Positions 39,059 to 47,633 of a DNA stretch of 47,633 bases are shown piece after piece. Under the pieces are notes generated by a model. It did no database searches, was not told the origin of the DNA, and saw nothing but the letters and a program-made list of their open reading frames with translations. The translations under genes were made by a program, and so were the position numbers. The DNA comes from an uncultured Bacilli bacterium. Its GTDB lineage: Bacteria > Bacillota_I > Bacilli_A > RF39 > UBA660. Every line of letters begins with the position of its first letter. The first letter of the stretch is position 1. The DNA is taken from assembly GCA_944358355.1 (NCBI GenBank), contig CALVQY010000005.1:1-47633 (forward strand), given 5' to 3'.

Positions 39059-41107
39059 CTACTTTAATCCTTGTTTCTTTGTCATCATTTCTAATGTTGC
39101 TTCATTGATGGCATCATCTAATGTTTTTATATCATCTTCAATCATACTATAACCTACACTTGCACCAAAGTCATGTGGTAAGTTTTTCATTTCCTTTTCT
39201 ATCTTTTTAGCATAAGTATCTACTTGTCTTTCACTATAACCTACTAGATAAACTAAAAATTCATTACCATCTGTTCTAATTATTTCACTATTTTCTAGTT
39301 GAGTATTAACTAATGTTGAAGCGGCTGTAATTATTAATTTATCTCCTTCTTCATGTCCATAATTATCATTTACATATTTGACATTATTAAGGTCTATCAT
39401 AACAATAGCTTGTGGATAAACATGACTTTGTTCCCATTCTGGAGCTTTTTTATTTAGATAGTTTCTATTTTTTAGTGAAGTTAAAAGGTCTGTATATTTA
39501 TGTCGGTCTTCTTTTTTTACTTTCTTAATTTTATGTTTATGTTTAAAGTAGATATATAGTATTGCTAAAGCAATTAAAGGAATAGAAACTATTAATAGTA
39601 TAATTAAGAATAAGCCCATAAAACTACTACGTTCTACTATTGACCTACTAATATCTGCTAAACCACTATTTCGATAATTATAATATGAATTAGTTGTAAT
39701 TATATAGTTAAATAGGTTATAGAAAGTACTATTATTATTTTTAACCATAAATTTATAATCATTCATCATCGTATCTTCATAAAGAACATCATAGTCTTTA
39801 AAGGTATTATTTTTATATAAATTATATACTTCTTTATCAACTACTAACATTTTATCATTAGCATTTTTTACTAATTCATCATTGTTCTTGTAAGTAGTAA
39901 TATCACTTCTACTATTATTTTCAAAATAATTATATAATGAAGTATTATCTAACATAGCGATAGATTCATCTTTTAAGCTTTCAAAAGAGTTTACAACATG
40001 ATTATCTGCTCTTTTACCTAATATTACATATTTCTCAATAAAAGTAGAAATAGTATCTTTATAATCGTCATTAACATCAGCTAGGTTATAGTAGTCAAAA
40101 TATATATCTACATTACCTTTTTCTATCGCTTTTCTTAGGGCTGCTACACTTCCATATCTTTTATAAGTAAAGCTTATATTAGTAAGCCTACTCATTCTAT
40201 TTAAATATTCACCTGCTATACCTGATACTTTACCATCTATTTCTACTTCATATGGATAATTTTCAACATAGCCATAGACATAGTTTTTCTTAACTAAATC
40301 AGTAGAATCAGCAGAACTTACATTATTTTCTGTAATATAGTAGTTAAAATAAGCATCATTATATTCATCTACATAGTTATCATTTTTCCATTTATTAAAG
40401 TATTTTCTTATTATATTATTTAATCTTGTATTGTCACTACCTAGGGTCAATACTATTTTTTTGTTCATTTCGGTAAAATAGTAATTTATATAGTAAGTAT
40501 TATTTTCTATAGTCTTATTTAAATACATTATATTAGGAATAATAATCATACCTACTTCATCACTATCTAAGGCATTAAATAGTTCATCTATTGTTTTATA
40601 CGATTTAAAGGCAAGTCCTGTTCCTTGTTTTAGATAATAACTTATTTCGGCAACATCATCTTCAAAAACTCCAAAGGTAGTATTAGAAAAGTCAGATATA
40701 TTATTAATTCTCGTATGTTTCTTACCAATAGCAATATAACCATCAGTAGCGATTAATAAGTCATTGTTATTAAGTTTATCTTCATTGTTTAGGATTCTAA
40801 AACTATATGTTTTATCATTTTCTAAATCAGTATCTTTAGAATATGCAATTTTATTGAATTCTAGTCCTACATTTTTTTCAAAATCATCTAAAAAGCTAAA
40901 GAAAACACCTTCTCCATTTAAACCATAAAGGGGGTAGTCATTAATAACGTTGATATCAACCATAGTTGTATCGTTAGATTCTACCCATTTCTTTTCTGTA
41001 ACAGTTAAAGATGTTTTAGCATCTTCTTTATTATAGTAAATATAGACACCAATAAATACTAATAAAACAACTACAATAGGAATTATTATTAAAGTTTTCT
41101 TTTTCAT
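39059..41107 (-). CDS. Membrane sensor with two extracellular substrate-binding-like domains and degenerate GGDEF domain
   Basis: 682 residues. An N-terminal membrane helix (4-24), then two periplasmic-binding-protein type 3-like modules outside the cell (about 45-265 and 275-485; the second includes YGYVENYPYE and SGIAGEYLNRMS). A second membrane helix (about 500-523) leads to a GGDEF domain (about 545-682) with a good DLNNVKYVNDNYGHEEGD metal/GTP site. The signature motif reads DGNEF (613-617) instead of GGDEF, so diguanylate cyclase activity is doubtful. No GGEEF/EAL partner is in the window. Probably senses amino acid-like ligands. Confidence 0.85.
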   Translation of the reverse strand: MKKKTLIIIPIVVVLLVFIGVYIYYNKEDAKTSLTVTEKKWVESNDTTMVDINVINDYPLYGLNGEGVFFSFLDDFEKNVGLEFNKIAYSKDTDLENDKTYSFRILNNEDKLNNNDLLIATDGYIAIGKKHTRINNISDFSNTTFGVFEDDVAEISYYLKQGTGLAFKSYKTIDELFNALDSDEVGMIIIPNIMYLNKTIENNTYYINYYFTEMNKKIVLTLGSDNTRLNNIIRKYFNKWKNDNYVDEYNDAYFNYYITENNVSSADSTDLVKKNYVYGYVENYPYEVEIDGKVSGIAGEYLNRMSRLTNISFTYKRYGSVAALRKAIEKGNVDIYFDYYNLADVNDDYKDTISTFIEKYVILGKRADNHVVNSFESLKDESIAMLDNTSLYNYFENNSRSDITTYKNNDELVKNANDKMLVVDKEVYNLYKNNTFKDYDVLYEDTMMNDYKFMVKNNNSTFYNLFNYIITTNSYYNYRNSGLADISRSIVERSSFMGLFLIILLIVSIPLIALAILYIYFKHKHKIKKVKKEDRHKYTDLLTSLKNRNYLNKKAPEWEQSHVYPQAIVMIDLNNVKYVNDNYGHEEGDKLIITAASTLVNTQLENSEIIRTDGNEFLVYLVGYSERQVDTYAKKIEKEMKNLPHDFGASVGYSMIEDDIKTLDDAINEATLEMMTKKQGLK

Positions 41108-41116
41108 TTTTTACTC

Positions 41117-41572
41117 CTATCTATCTTTACTCCAAGAAAAAGTATCTTTATCTTGATGTTTATAACCAATAATTGGATATCTTGCATCATCATTATCTTT
41201 CTTTACAAATACTTGAATATCATAATAACTTGTTTGTTCTTTTTCTAAAGTATCTGTTATTGTTCCAGTTAAGGCTTTAGCAGCGTCTAATTCTACATCA
41301 TCATTAACTGTAATAATGACATTTAAAATACGTCCTTTTATATCAACTTCAGCCTTTTTTACTTCTGCTTTCTCTTCTAATTTAGAAATAATATTATCTT
41401 GTTCTTTAGATGTTATTTCAACTTCTTCTATACCTTCAAGTCTATCACCATATATTGCTTTCGCTTCATCAGGGAAAAATGTAAGTTTAACAGCAAAGAC
41501 AATAATTACAAAGATTACACAAATAATAAAAGTAATTACTGTAAGCTTATTATTTTTAATAAATTTCTTCAT
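41117..41572 (-). CDS. Single-pass membrane protein with extracellular alpha/beta domain
   Basis: 151 residues, one membrane helix (about 9-30) and an acidic extracellular part. Its pattern VEVDIKGRILNVIITVNDDVELDAAKALTGTITD (by position 75-110) resembles the alkaline-shock (Asp23/AmaP-like) fold of alternating strands and helices, but the match is weak. ATG 41572 has GGAAGTG upstream. It is 51 bases downstream of gatB and 9 bases upstream of the sensor gene. Confidence 0.7.
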   Translation of the reverse strand: MKKFIKNNKLTVITFIICVIFVIIVFAVKLTFFPDEAKAIYGDRLEGIEEVEITSKEQDNIISKLEEKAEVKKAEVDIKGRILNVIITVNDDVELDAAKALTGTITDTLEKEQTSYYDIQVFVKKDNDDARYPIIGYKHQDKDTFSWSKDR

Positions 41573-41623
41573 CTTATCACTTCCTAGTATAATTATTATA
41601 TAATATTATTTAAAGTATATCAA

Positions 41624-43042
41624 TTATTTATTTAAAGCTTCTTTTAACATATCACTAGCTTTTTTAGGATTAACTGTACCTTTAGTTTCTTTCATAACTT
41701 GCCCCATTAAGTATTTTAAAGCTCTATCATGACCATTTTTATAATCATTTACACTTTCTGTATTATTTTCTATTACTTTAGTAATTATGTCTTCAATGAA
41801 TCTATCATCAGTAATATTCTCTATTTTAAATTCTTTCTTTAACTCTTCAATAGTCAAATCATTTTCCATTAGGGAATCTATTAAGTCTTTAACATTTTTA
41901 TTAGATAAAGCTCCGCTTTCAAGATTATCTATAACACTAACTAATTTTTCATATGAAAGATGAGTATCAGTTATTACTTTATTATGTTTATTTAAGTATG
42001 AAGAGATATCTGAAAGTAATAGGTTAACGGCTGTTACATAGTTAGTTTTAAATTCTAATAGGCCCAAGAAATAATCGTTTAATGGTCTATTATTGATTAG
42101 TTTTTCTATTTGTAGAGAACTAAGTCCTATTTTACTATACTTTTCTCTTAATTCATCTGGAAGTAATGGTAAAGTTTTCAAAGAATCGTTAATAAATTCA
42201 TCTGTAATTACAAGATAAGGAATATCAGGTTCAATAAAGTAACGATAATCATTTCCAGTCTCTTTAACACGCATTAGAATAGTCTCTCCTAGTTTGTCAT
42301 CAAATCTTCTTGTTTCTTCTTTAATTATTCCATTATTATTAAGTACTTCTTCTTGTCTTGCTATTTCTTTTTCTATGGCAAGTCCTACATTATGAATAGA
42401 GCTGATATTTTTAGTTTCTGTTCTTGTACCCATATTTTCATCTTTACTGATAGAAACATTAGCATCACATCTCATGCTTCCTTCTTCCATTTTGCAGTCA
42501 CTAATATTAGCATAAAATAATAGTTCTTTTAATTTAGTAAGGTAAGCCATGGCTTCTTTACCATTACTAATACATGGCTCAGTTACAATTTCTATTAAAG
42601 GAACCCCTGCTCTATTAAAGTCTAGAAGACTTACACTACCACGATGGGCACTCTTACAGGTGTCTTCTTCGATATGAATATCTGAGATACCTATTTTTTT
42701 CTTAATACCATCAACTTCTATTTCAACATAGCCATCAGTACCAATAGGAGTTCTATTTTGAGTTATTTGATAATTTTTAGGATTGTCTGGATAAAAGTAG
42801 TTTTTACGGTCAAAGTGCATTTTACGAGTAATATTGCAGTTTAAGACTTTACAGGCTCTAATTCCTTGTCTTATTATTTCTTTATTTACAGTAGGTAAAG
42901 TTCCAGGATAGCCTAAGTCAACGACATTAACAGATGTATTAGTAGCCATACCATAAGAATTAGCACTACTTGAAAATAGTTTACTTTTACTTTTTATTTC
43001 AACATGGACTTCAAGACCAATAGTAGGGATAAATTCACTCAT
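41624..43042 (-). CDS. gatB: Asp-tRNA(Asn)/Glu-tRNA(Gln) amidotransferase subunit B
   Basis: 472 residues, full length for GatB. The N-terminus (PTIGLEVHVEIKSKSKLFS) and the segments DLGYPGTLP, RKNYFYPDNPKNYQIT and DFNRAGVPLIEIVTEP are diagnostic; the C-terminal tail domain (YqeY-like, MGQVMKETKGTVNPKKASDML) is present. GatB binds Glu-tRNA(Gln) or Asp-tRNA(Asn) and activates the misacylated amino acid for amidation. It starts right after the gatA stop (43043), in the order gatC-gatA-gatB. Presence of GatCAB suggests the host makes Gln-tRNA(Gln) or Asn-tRNA(Asn) indirectly. Confidence 0.98.
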   Translation of the reverse strand: MSEFIPTIGLEVHVEIKSKSKLFSSSANSYGMATNTSVNVVDLGYPGTLPTVNKEIIRQGIRACKVLNCNITRKMHFDRKNYFYPDNPKNYQITQNRTPIGTDGYVEIEVDGIKKKIGISDIHIEEDTCKSAHRGSVSLLDFNRAGVPLIEIVTEPCISNGKEAMAYLTKLKELLFYANISDCKMEEGSMRCDANVSISKDENMGTRTETKNISSIHNVGLAIEKEIARQEEVLNNNGIIKEETRRFDDKLGETILMRVKETGNDYRYFIEPDIPYLVITDEFINDSLKTLPLLPDELREKYSKIGLSSLQIEKLINNRPLNDYFLGLLEFKTNYVTAVNLLLSDISSYLNKHNKVITDTHLSYEKLVSVIDNLESGALSNKNVKDLIDSLMENDLTIEELKKEFKIENITDDRFIEDIITKVIENNTESVNDYKNGHDRALKYLMGQVMKETKGTVNPKKASDMLKEALNK

Positions 43043-44461
43043 TTAAAACACCTCCTCTATAAAACTGGCAAGGCGATAGATAGTCGCTTCATCAAAAGCT
43101 TTACCTATTATATGTAAGCCTATAGGTAAGTTTTCACTAGATTTTCCTACAGGAACAGATAATCCAGGAAGTCCTGCCATATTAACAGGTATTACTAAGA
43201 CATCATCCATAAAGGCTTTATGAGGGTCATCTTTGCTAGTTCCTAATAATGGAGCGACTCTAGTAGTAGTTGGACCTATAATTAAGTCATAATCTTTAAA
43301 GACACGATTAAACTCTTTAGTAATATCATCGCGTACCATTAAGGCTTTATCATAATAAGTTTTAGCATTTTCTCCACTTAAGATATAAGAACCTACCATA
43401 ATTCTTCTTTTAACTTCATCACCAAAGCCTTCTCCTCTAGTTTTTTCATACATTGAATCTACATTATTAAAAGATGTTGCTCTATATCCATAACGAATGC
43501 CATCAAAACGCGCTAAGTTACTACTAGCTTCGGCCATAGCGATTATCTGATAAAGGTTAACAGCTGTATCTAAATATTTCATATCAACTATATCAACAGT
43601 GGCTCCGTTTTCTTTCAAGAAAGAAATAACTTCTTTTATTCTCTTACTAATCTCTTCATCAACAATATCACTAACAAAGTATTTAGGTAAGGCTATCTTC
43701 ATTCCTTTAATATCTTTACCAATTAGTCTTGTAAAGTCTTCTTTCTCTTTTTTTACACTAGTAAGGTCTTTATCATCTTCACCAACTAAGATATTTAGTA
43801 AAGCAGCATTTTCATAAACTGTTCTAGTCATTGGGCCAATTTGGTCAAGACTTGAAGCGAAGGCAACTAGACCATAACGAGATATTCTACCATAAGTTGG
43901 TTTCATTCCTACTATTCCTGTGTAACTAGCAGGTTGTCTAATACTTCCACCTGTATCACTACCAAGCGCTAGAGGAACAAGACCTCCTGAAATAGCAGCA
44001 GCACTACCTCCAGAACTTCCTCCTGCTGTTCTTTTTTTATCATGAGGGTTTAGTGGTGTACCAAAGTAACTAGTCTCACTAGTAGAACCCATAGCAAATT
44101 CATCCATATTAGCTTTACCAATAATAAGTAGTTTATTTTCTTTAAGCTTTTCAACAATAGTTGCATCATATATAGGTATAAAGTTATCTAGGATATGAGA
44201 AGCACAGGTTGTACGCATATCTTTAGTAACAATATTATCTTTGACAGCTATAGGAATACCAAAGAAGATGTTATCAGGCTCTACTTCTCCTAAGGCACTT
44301 GCCTCTTCCCTTACTTTATCATTAATGGTAATAAAGGCATTTAAATCTTTATTTTCTTCTATTCTTTCTAAAGCTTCATCTACTAAATCAAGAGGAGTTA
44401 TTTTTTTCTCTACTAATAACTCATGTATTTCTTTAATACTTAAGTCTAAATATTTACTCAT
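43043..44461 (-). CDS. gatA: Asp-tRNA(Asn)/Glu-tRNA(Gln) amidotransferase subunit A
   Basis: 472 residues. The amidase-signature triad is visible: Lys74 (AVKDNI), Ser149 (AGGSSGGS) and Ser173 (GSDTGGSIRQPAS). GatA releases ammonia from glutamine and passes it to GatB through a tunnel. All catalytic residues are intact and length is normal. It overlaps gatC by 8 bases and is followed directly by gatB, so the three subunits are made from one transcript. Confidence 0.98.
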   Translation of the reverse strand: MSKYLDLSIKEIHELLVEKKITPLDLVDEALERIEENKDLNAFITINDKVREEASALGEVEPDNIFFGIPIAVKDNIVTKDMRTTCASHILDNFIPIYDATIVEKLKENKLLIIGKANMDEFAMGSTSETSYFGTPLNPHDKKRTAGGSSGGSAAAISGGLVPLALGSDTGGSIRQPASYTGIVGMKPTYGRISRYGLVAFASSLDQIGPMTRTVYENAALLNILVGEDDKDLTSVKKEKEDFTRLIGKDIKGMKIALPKYFVSDIVDEEISKRIKEVISFLKENGATVDIVDMKYLDTAVNLYQIIAMAEASSNLARFDGIRYGYRATSFNNVDSMYEKTRGEGFGDEVKRRIMVGSYILSGENAKTYYDKALMVRDDITKEFNRVFKDYDLIIGPTTTRVAPLLGTSKDDPHKAFMDDVLVIPVNMAGLPGLSVPVGKSSENLPIGLHIIGKAFDEATIYRLASFIEEVF

Positions 44462-44747
44462 TAATCATCACCGGCACTTCTATAAAACTTCCATTCTTTT
44501 TAGGAGCATTACTTATTGCCTCTTTGGCAGTTAACATATCTCCTACAACATCTTCTCTTAATCTAGTATTATCTTCTATTGGGGTAAACATCATCTCATC
44601 ATCAAAATCTTTAACCTCTTTTATCTTGTCTATATCATCCATTAGTACTTTAAGTTGTACTCTAAACTTCTCTATTTCTTCTTCTGTTAAAGAAATACGA
44701 GCTAGATGAGCAACATGTAGTACTTCTTCTCTACTTAACTTATCCAT
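44454..44747 (-). CDS. gatC: Asp-tRNA(Asn)/Glu-tRNA(Gln) amidotransferase subunit C
   Basis: 97 residues, typical of GatC: VLHVAHLARISLTEEEIEKF at the N-terminus and FTPIEDNTRLREDVV in the second half. GatC wraps around GatA and stabilises the GatAB complex. ATG 44747 has AAGGAGG upstream. First gene of the gatCAB operon, separated from the gene at 44816 by a terminator. Confidence 0.97.
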   Translation of the reverse strand: MDKLSREEVLHVAHLARISLTEEEIEKFRVQLKVLMDDIDKIKEVKDFDDEMMFTPIEDNTRLREDVVGDMLTAKEAISNAPKKNGSFIEVPVMINE

Positions 44748-44792
44748 AGTTCCTCCTTTTCTTACTAGCTTATTATAACATAGATTAAAAGC

Positions 44793-44832
44793 AAAAAAAA
44801 GTAATAGTACTTATATTATACTTTCCTATTAC
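44793..44832 (-). terminator. Intrinsic terminator upstream of gatC
   Basis: Minus strand GTAATAG (44832-44826) pairs with CTATTAC (44807-44801), followed by eight T. It closes the transcript of the U32 gene and the gene at 44816, whose stop codon lies in the loop. Confidence 0.75.
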
Positions 44833-45382
44833 CTAATTTTAAAACTCTTTCATTAGCTTTTGCCATTTGCACCTTTCTTTTATAATCATTTTCTAAAGCT
44901 ACCTCAAGAAAATATTTTTGGTCTAAAAATCGTTCTACTTTATAAAAATCTCTATTCTTTTCTAATTCATCCAATGCCCTTTTAATTACTTGTTCTTTAA
45001 TATAATTTTCTTTATATTCAAAGTTAAAAACTTGTAAATATTCTTCTAATGCTTTTAAATATTTAGAATTATTATTTTTACTAATAAATTCATCTATTTT
45101 ATCAAAACTAATAATTTCGTGGCCACAATTAATTGATGTTAATGATTTAATAAAAGAATCTTCCTCATAATATATTCTATAAACAGGAACTTTTTTATCT
45201 TCTAATTTTATACTTCTAAAGCCATTAGATGACAATAAATTGCCATTAATATCTACTTTTCTATTACCAAGACTTGTAGAGATTTTATCTGTAATGAGAT
45301 TAAAATCGTTCTCTAAGTAACTAATATTATATAAACTTAAAACACTTTTATTAGGTAAATAAAATTCTTTTCTAATTTCCAT
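44816..45382 (-). CDS. Hypothetical protein co-translated with the U32 gene
   Basis: 188 residues, mixed fold with no membrane segment. The N-terminal half is beta-rich (VLSLYNISYLENDFNLI, KVPVYRIYYEEDSF); the C-terminal half is helical and basic, ending in KMANERVLKLGNRKV-like sequence. No family recognised. AGGAGGT precedes ATG 45382, and the gene overlaps the end of the U32 gene by 11 bases, so the two products are made together. Confidence 0.75.
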   Translation of the reverse strand: MEIRKEFYLPNKSVLSLYNISYLENDFNLITDKISTSLGNRKVDINGNLLSSNGFRSIKLEDKKVPVYRIYYEEDSFIKSLTSINCGHEIISFDKIDEFISKNNNSKYLKALEEYLQVFNFEYKENYIKEQVIKRALDELEKNRDFYKVERFLDQKYFLEVALENDYKRKVQMAKANERVLKLGNRKV

Positions 45383-47366
45383 GCTTACCTCCTATAAAAT
45401 AAACATTATCATAATTAAACTCTTTTTCATCTAAATTAAGACTATAACTAGAATTAATATGAGTACATCTTCCATCAAAGTAAGTTGTAAATTTATCATT
45501 TTTAACATTAACTAAGGTATAAGGAGTATCTTTATCTAGATTTAGAATGTTACCTTTAATAAGCATTACTTCTACATAACCTTTAGTTTTAATAATTAAT
45601 GGAATATTACCAAACCTTTTTCTAATAGATTCTATTAAGTCTTTTAATTCTATACTATTAAGTTCTACTGATAAAGTAACTGCTTTATACTCCAACTGAT
45701 AAAGATAATAGGCAGTATATGAGTTAAAGACGTTTAAGTGGTATGAGCTGGCTACATTTGTAGTTGGTCTAAATAAATTACTAACAATACTTTTATCTTT
45801 TAAAACATCTTTAAGATAAAATGTATTTCTTTCTATTTTCTCATAATTATCTAAGTCTATTATTTCTTTGGTATTTATCTTTTCAATTGTTACTTCTTTA
45901 ATAATAGGCTCTTTATAATCATTAAGACGTTCTCCTATTAATCTTTCTGATAAAGTTCTTCTTGCAATATTTATATCTCCTATTCTAATAAAGATATCTT
46001 CATCCATATCTACATTTATATGTTTAGTAACAAATGGAGTATTACCTAGTTTTTCTAACTGACTAATTAATCTATCTTTAGATAGAGGGTTATTAATAGA
46101 TTTCTCTACTATGCTACCTCTATAAGTAACAATATGTTTTAAGTCACTAAACGTTAGAACAAACTCTTCTCCTACTCTCGCTTTTACATCTATATTAATA
46201 GGGACTTTTCTTGTAATAGTAAAATCTGTTATTTCAAGAGATTTATCAGTAGTCTTTCTAACTTCATCTAGACTAGTTAACTTAACTTTATTATCAACTT
46301 CTACTATTTGTTTAGGATTACCTTTATTAATTAGATTATCTTTTAAGTCATAAAGATAATTAACTATCATTCCCTTATTAGATTCTTTAAATCTAATTCC
46401 ATCTCCTTGTAATAAAGGTTTATCAAGTTCTATTCTAATTCTCTCATCATTAACGTCTATAACTTTACCTAAATGACTTCCTAAATGATTAGGACTTGTT
46501 TTATTTATTAAATCATTGTCATTAAATAAGTGTCCTTTAGTAAAGCCTCTATAAAACATACTCTTTAAGTCTTCTAAATCTTTAGTAGAAAGTTCTTCAC
46601 CATCAAGTATTTTCCGGTAATACTTAGTAATAAAACCTACATAGCTTGGACTTTTCATTCTTCCTTCTATTTTAAGACTAATAACATTACTAGGTAATTT
46701 CTTAATATCGATTGAAGTATTTAACTCTTTCATAGATAAAAGGTAGCCTTCATCTACTAAAGTTTTATCTTTATATAATTTATAAGGAAGCCTACAACTA
46801 CCAACACATTCTCCTCTATTACCACTTCTACCACCTAACATCGAACTAAAAAGACAGTTACCAGAATAACTTACACATAAGGCTCCATGAATAAAGACTT
46901 CAATTTCTATAGGTATATCTATTTTCTTAATCTCATCTATACTCATCTCTCTTGGTAAAACTACTCTTTTTACTCCCATTTCGTATAGAAGTTTAATAGT
47001 CTCATAACTACTACTATTAACTTGAGTAGAAGCATGGATTACTAGATTAGGATACTTTTCTAGACATAAAGAAATCATTCCAAAGTCTTGCATAAGAATA
47101 GCATCTACACCTAGATTATATAAGAACTCTACTTCTTTAAGAAAGTCTTCAACTTCCTCTTCTTTTACTAAAGTGTTCATCGTTACATAAATCTTAACTC
47201 CATAGATTTTACCTAGTTTTAAGACTGTTTTTAACTCATACTCCGTAAAGTTCTTAGCATAACTCCTTGCGCCAAACATTTTACCTGATAAATAAATAGC
47301 ATCTGCTCCAGCATTTAGGCCTGCATAAAACGAATTTATATCTCCTGCTGGTACTAATAGTTCCAT
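45372..47366 (-). CDS. Peptidase U32-family protein, RlhA-like tRNA/rRNA hydroxylation protein candidate
   Basis: 664 residues from ATG 47366 (AGGTG 7 bases upstream). The N-terminal U32 domain has LLVPAGDINSFYAGLNAGADAIYLS and IHASTQVN. Four conserved Cys (164, 171, 187, 191 in ALCVSYSGNC and GECVGSC) probably bind an iron-sulphur cluster. A long C-terminal region (about 290-660) follows, as in the two-domain U32 proteins such as E. coli RlhA (23S rRNA C2501 hydroxylation); the shorter relative TrhP works on tRNA. The original collagenase annotation of the family is unlikely here. Which RNA is modified cannot be told from the sequence. Confidence 0.88.
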   Translation of the reverse strand: MELLVPAGDINSFYAGLNAGADAIYLSGKMFGARSYAKNFTEYELKTVLKLGKIYGVKIYVTMNTLVKEEEVEDFLKEVEFLYNLGVDAILMQDFGMISLCLEKYPNLVIHASTQVNSSSYETIKLLYEMGVKRVVLPREMSIDEIKKIDIPIEIEVFIHGALCVSYSGNCLFSSMLGGRSGNRGECVGSCRLPYKLYKDKTLVDEGYLLSMKELNTSIDIKKLPSNVISLKIEGRMKSPSYVGFITKYYRKILDGEELSTKDLEDLKSMFYRGFTKGHLFNDNDLINKTSPNHLGSHLGKVIDVNDERIRIELDKPLLQGDGIRFKESNKGMIVNYLYDLKDNLINKGNPKQIVEVDNKVKLTSLDEVRKTTDKSLEITDFTITRKVPINIDVKARVGEEFVLTFSDLKHIVTYRGSIVEKSINNPLSKDRLISQLEKLGNTPFVTKHINVDMDEDIFIRIGDINIARRTLSERLIGERLNDYKEPIIKEVTIEKINTKEIIDLDNYEKIERNTFYLKDVLKDKSIVSNLFRPTTNVASSYHLNVFNSYTAYYLYQLEYKAVTLSVELNSIELKDLIESIRKRFGNIPLIIKTKGYVEVMLIKGNILNLDKDTPYTLVNVKNDKFTTYFDGRCTHINSSYSLNLDEKEFNYDNVYFIGGKHGN

Positions 47367-47413
47367 AAATATCACCTAAATATATCTTACAAGATATTAA
47401 AGATTTAAACAAG

Positions 47414-47442
47414 AAAAAAGTACTAAGTGTTATCTTAATACT
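47414..47442 (-). terminator. Intrinsic terminator after the 63-aa gene
   Basis: Minus strand AGTATTAAG (47442-47434) pairs with CTTAGTACT (47427-47419) with one G-U pair, then six T. It overlaps the last codons of the gene at 47430. Confidence 0.75.
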
Positions 47443-47621
47443 TTACTTCTACCCTTATTAGCATAATTTTTCAAGTCCATAACAGATGTACCATATTTTA
47501 CATCTAAAATATTCATATCGACAGCTTTAGTTATTTCTTCTTTATTTTCAACAAAGTACTTTAATTTTCTCATCTCTTGTATATCGAGATCAGCATAAAG
47601 AAGATGCCATGCCTCTTGCAA
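47430..47621 (-). CDS. 63-aa hypothetical protein
   Basis: 63 residues from TTG 47621, preceded by AGGAGGT. Helical and charged, with no recognised family. The start lies 12 bases from the right window edge, so a longer upstream-extended form cannot be wholly excluded, but the ribosome binding site supports TTG. Separate from the U32 gene by a terminator. Confidence 0.65.
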   Translation of the reverse strand: MQEAWHLLYADLDIQEMRKLKYFVENKEEITKAVDMNILDVKYGTSVMDLKNYANKGRSKVLR

Positions 47622-47633
47622 TACACCTCCTAT

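Noticed and set aside
33030-47633. Mycoplasma-type code (TGA as Trp) in the host
   Set aside because: Tryptophan codons checked in flank genes are TGG and no frame needs to read through TGA; the absence of TGA stops is recorded as a weak separate observation.

Overview
The window is very AT-rich DNA (about 28% G+C by eye) with AGGAGG-type ribosome binding sites and TAA-dominated stops. It suggests an uncultured gut Bacillota of the Bacilli/Mollicutes-like kind. TGA is read as stop in several genes and every tryptophan codon I checked is TGG, so the standard bacterial code fits. No rRNA, tRNA or CRISPR array was seen.

Positions 1 to about 33,030 are most of an integrative and conjugative element (ICE). 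Its left end lies outside the window. Its right end cuts a D-alanyl-D-alanine carboxypeptidase gene at 32991-33806. The large serine recombinase (31260-32723) and a 34-codon ORF sit at that end, with a replication-initiator-like protein at 30253. Next comes a regulatory and accessory block (20.5-30.3 kb). Two paralogous tandem-HTH regulators (21516 and 29826) each face a minus-strand gene across a promoter region that shares an identical 17-bp box at identical spacing. Between them lie a two-gene methyltransferase plus HKD-nuclease/helicase system (22036-28849) and a compact three-hairpin RNA gene (about 29000-29100).

From 20.0 kb leftwards the conjugation genes run on the minus strand. In order: an ArpU-like activator candidate, a leader peptide, a surface protein, a thioester/CnaB adhesin with its sortase, small accessory proteins (a resolvase-like domain lacking its catalytic Ser, an SSB), a pilin-like VirB2 protein, VirB6, a PrgI-like protein, VirB4, and an M23 peptidoglycan hydrolase. 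Then follow a candidate oriT with 9-bp iterons, three relaxosome proteins, a MobL-type relaxase, a promoter-and-terminator-bounded ATL/ClbS cargo pair, further small genes and VirD4. Intrinsic terminators lie 20-40 bp upstream of several of these genes, which suggests attenuation or antitermination.

Positions 33,030-47,633 are chromosomal. They hold the interrupted carboxypeptidase, a VanY-type carboxypeptidase, an unusual protein with about eight tandem sigma-region-4-like HTH repeats, a YihY-type membrane protein, a sensor with a degenerate GGDEF motif, gatCAB, and a U32 (RlhA-like) protein.

The best candidates for something new are the HKD-helicase/Eco57I-methylase pair with the adjacent RNA, the duplicated regulator/operator modules, the ClbS+ATL genotoxin-protection cassette, and the multi-HTH chromosomal protein.
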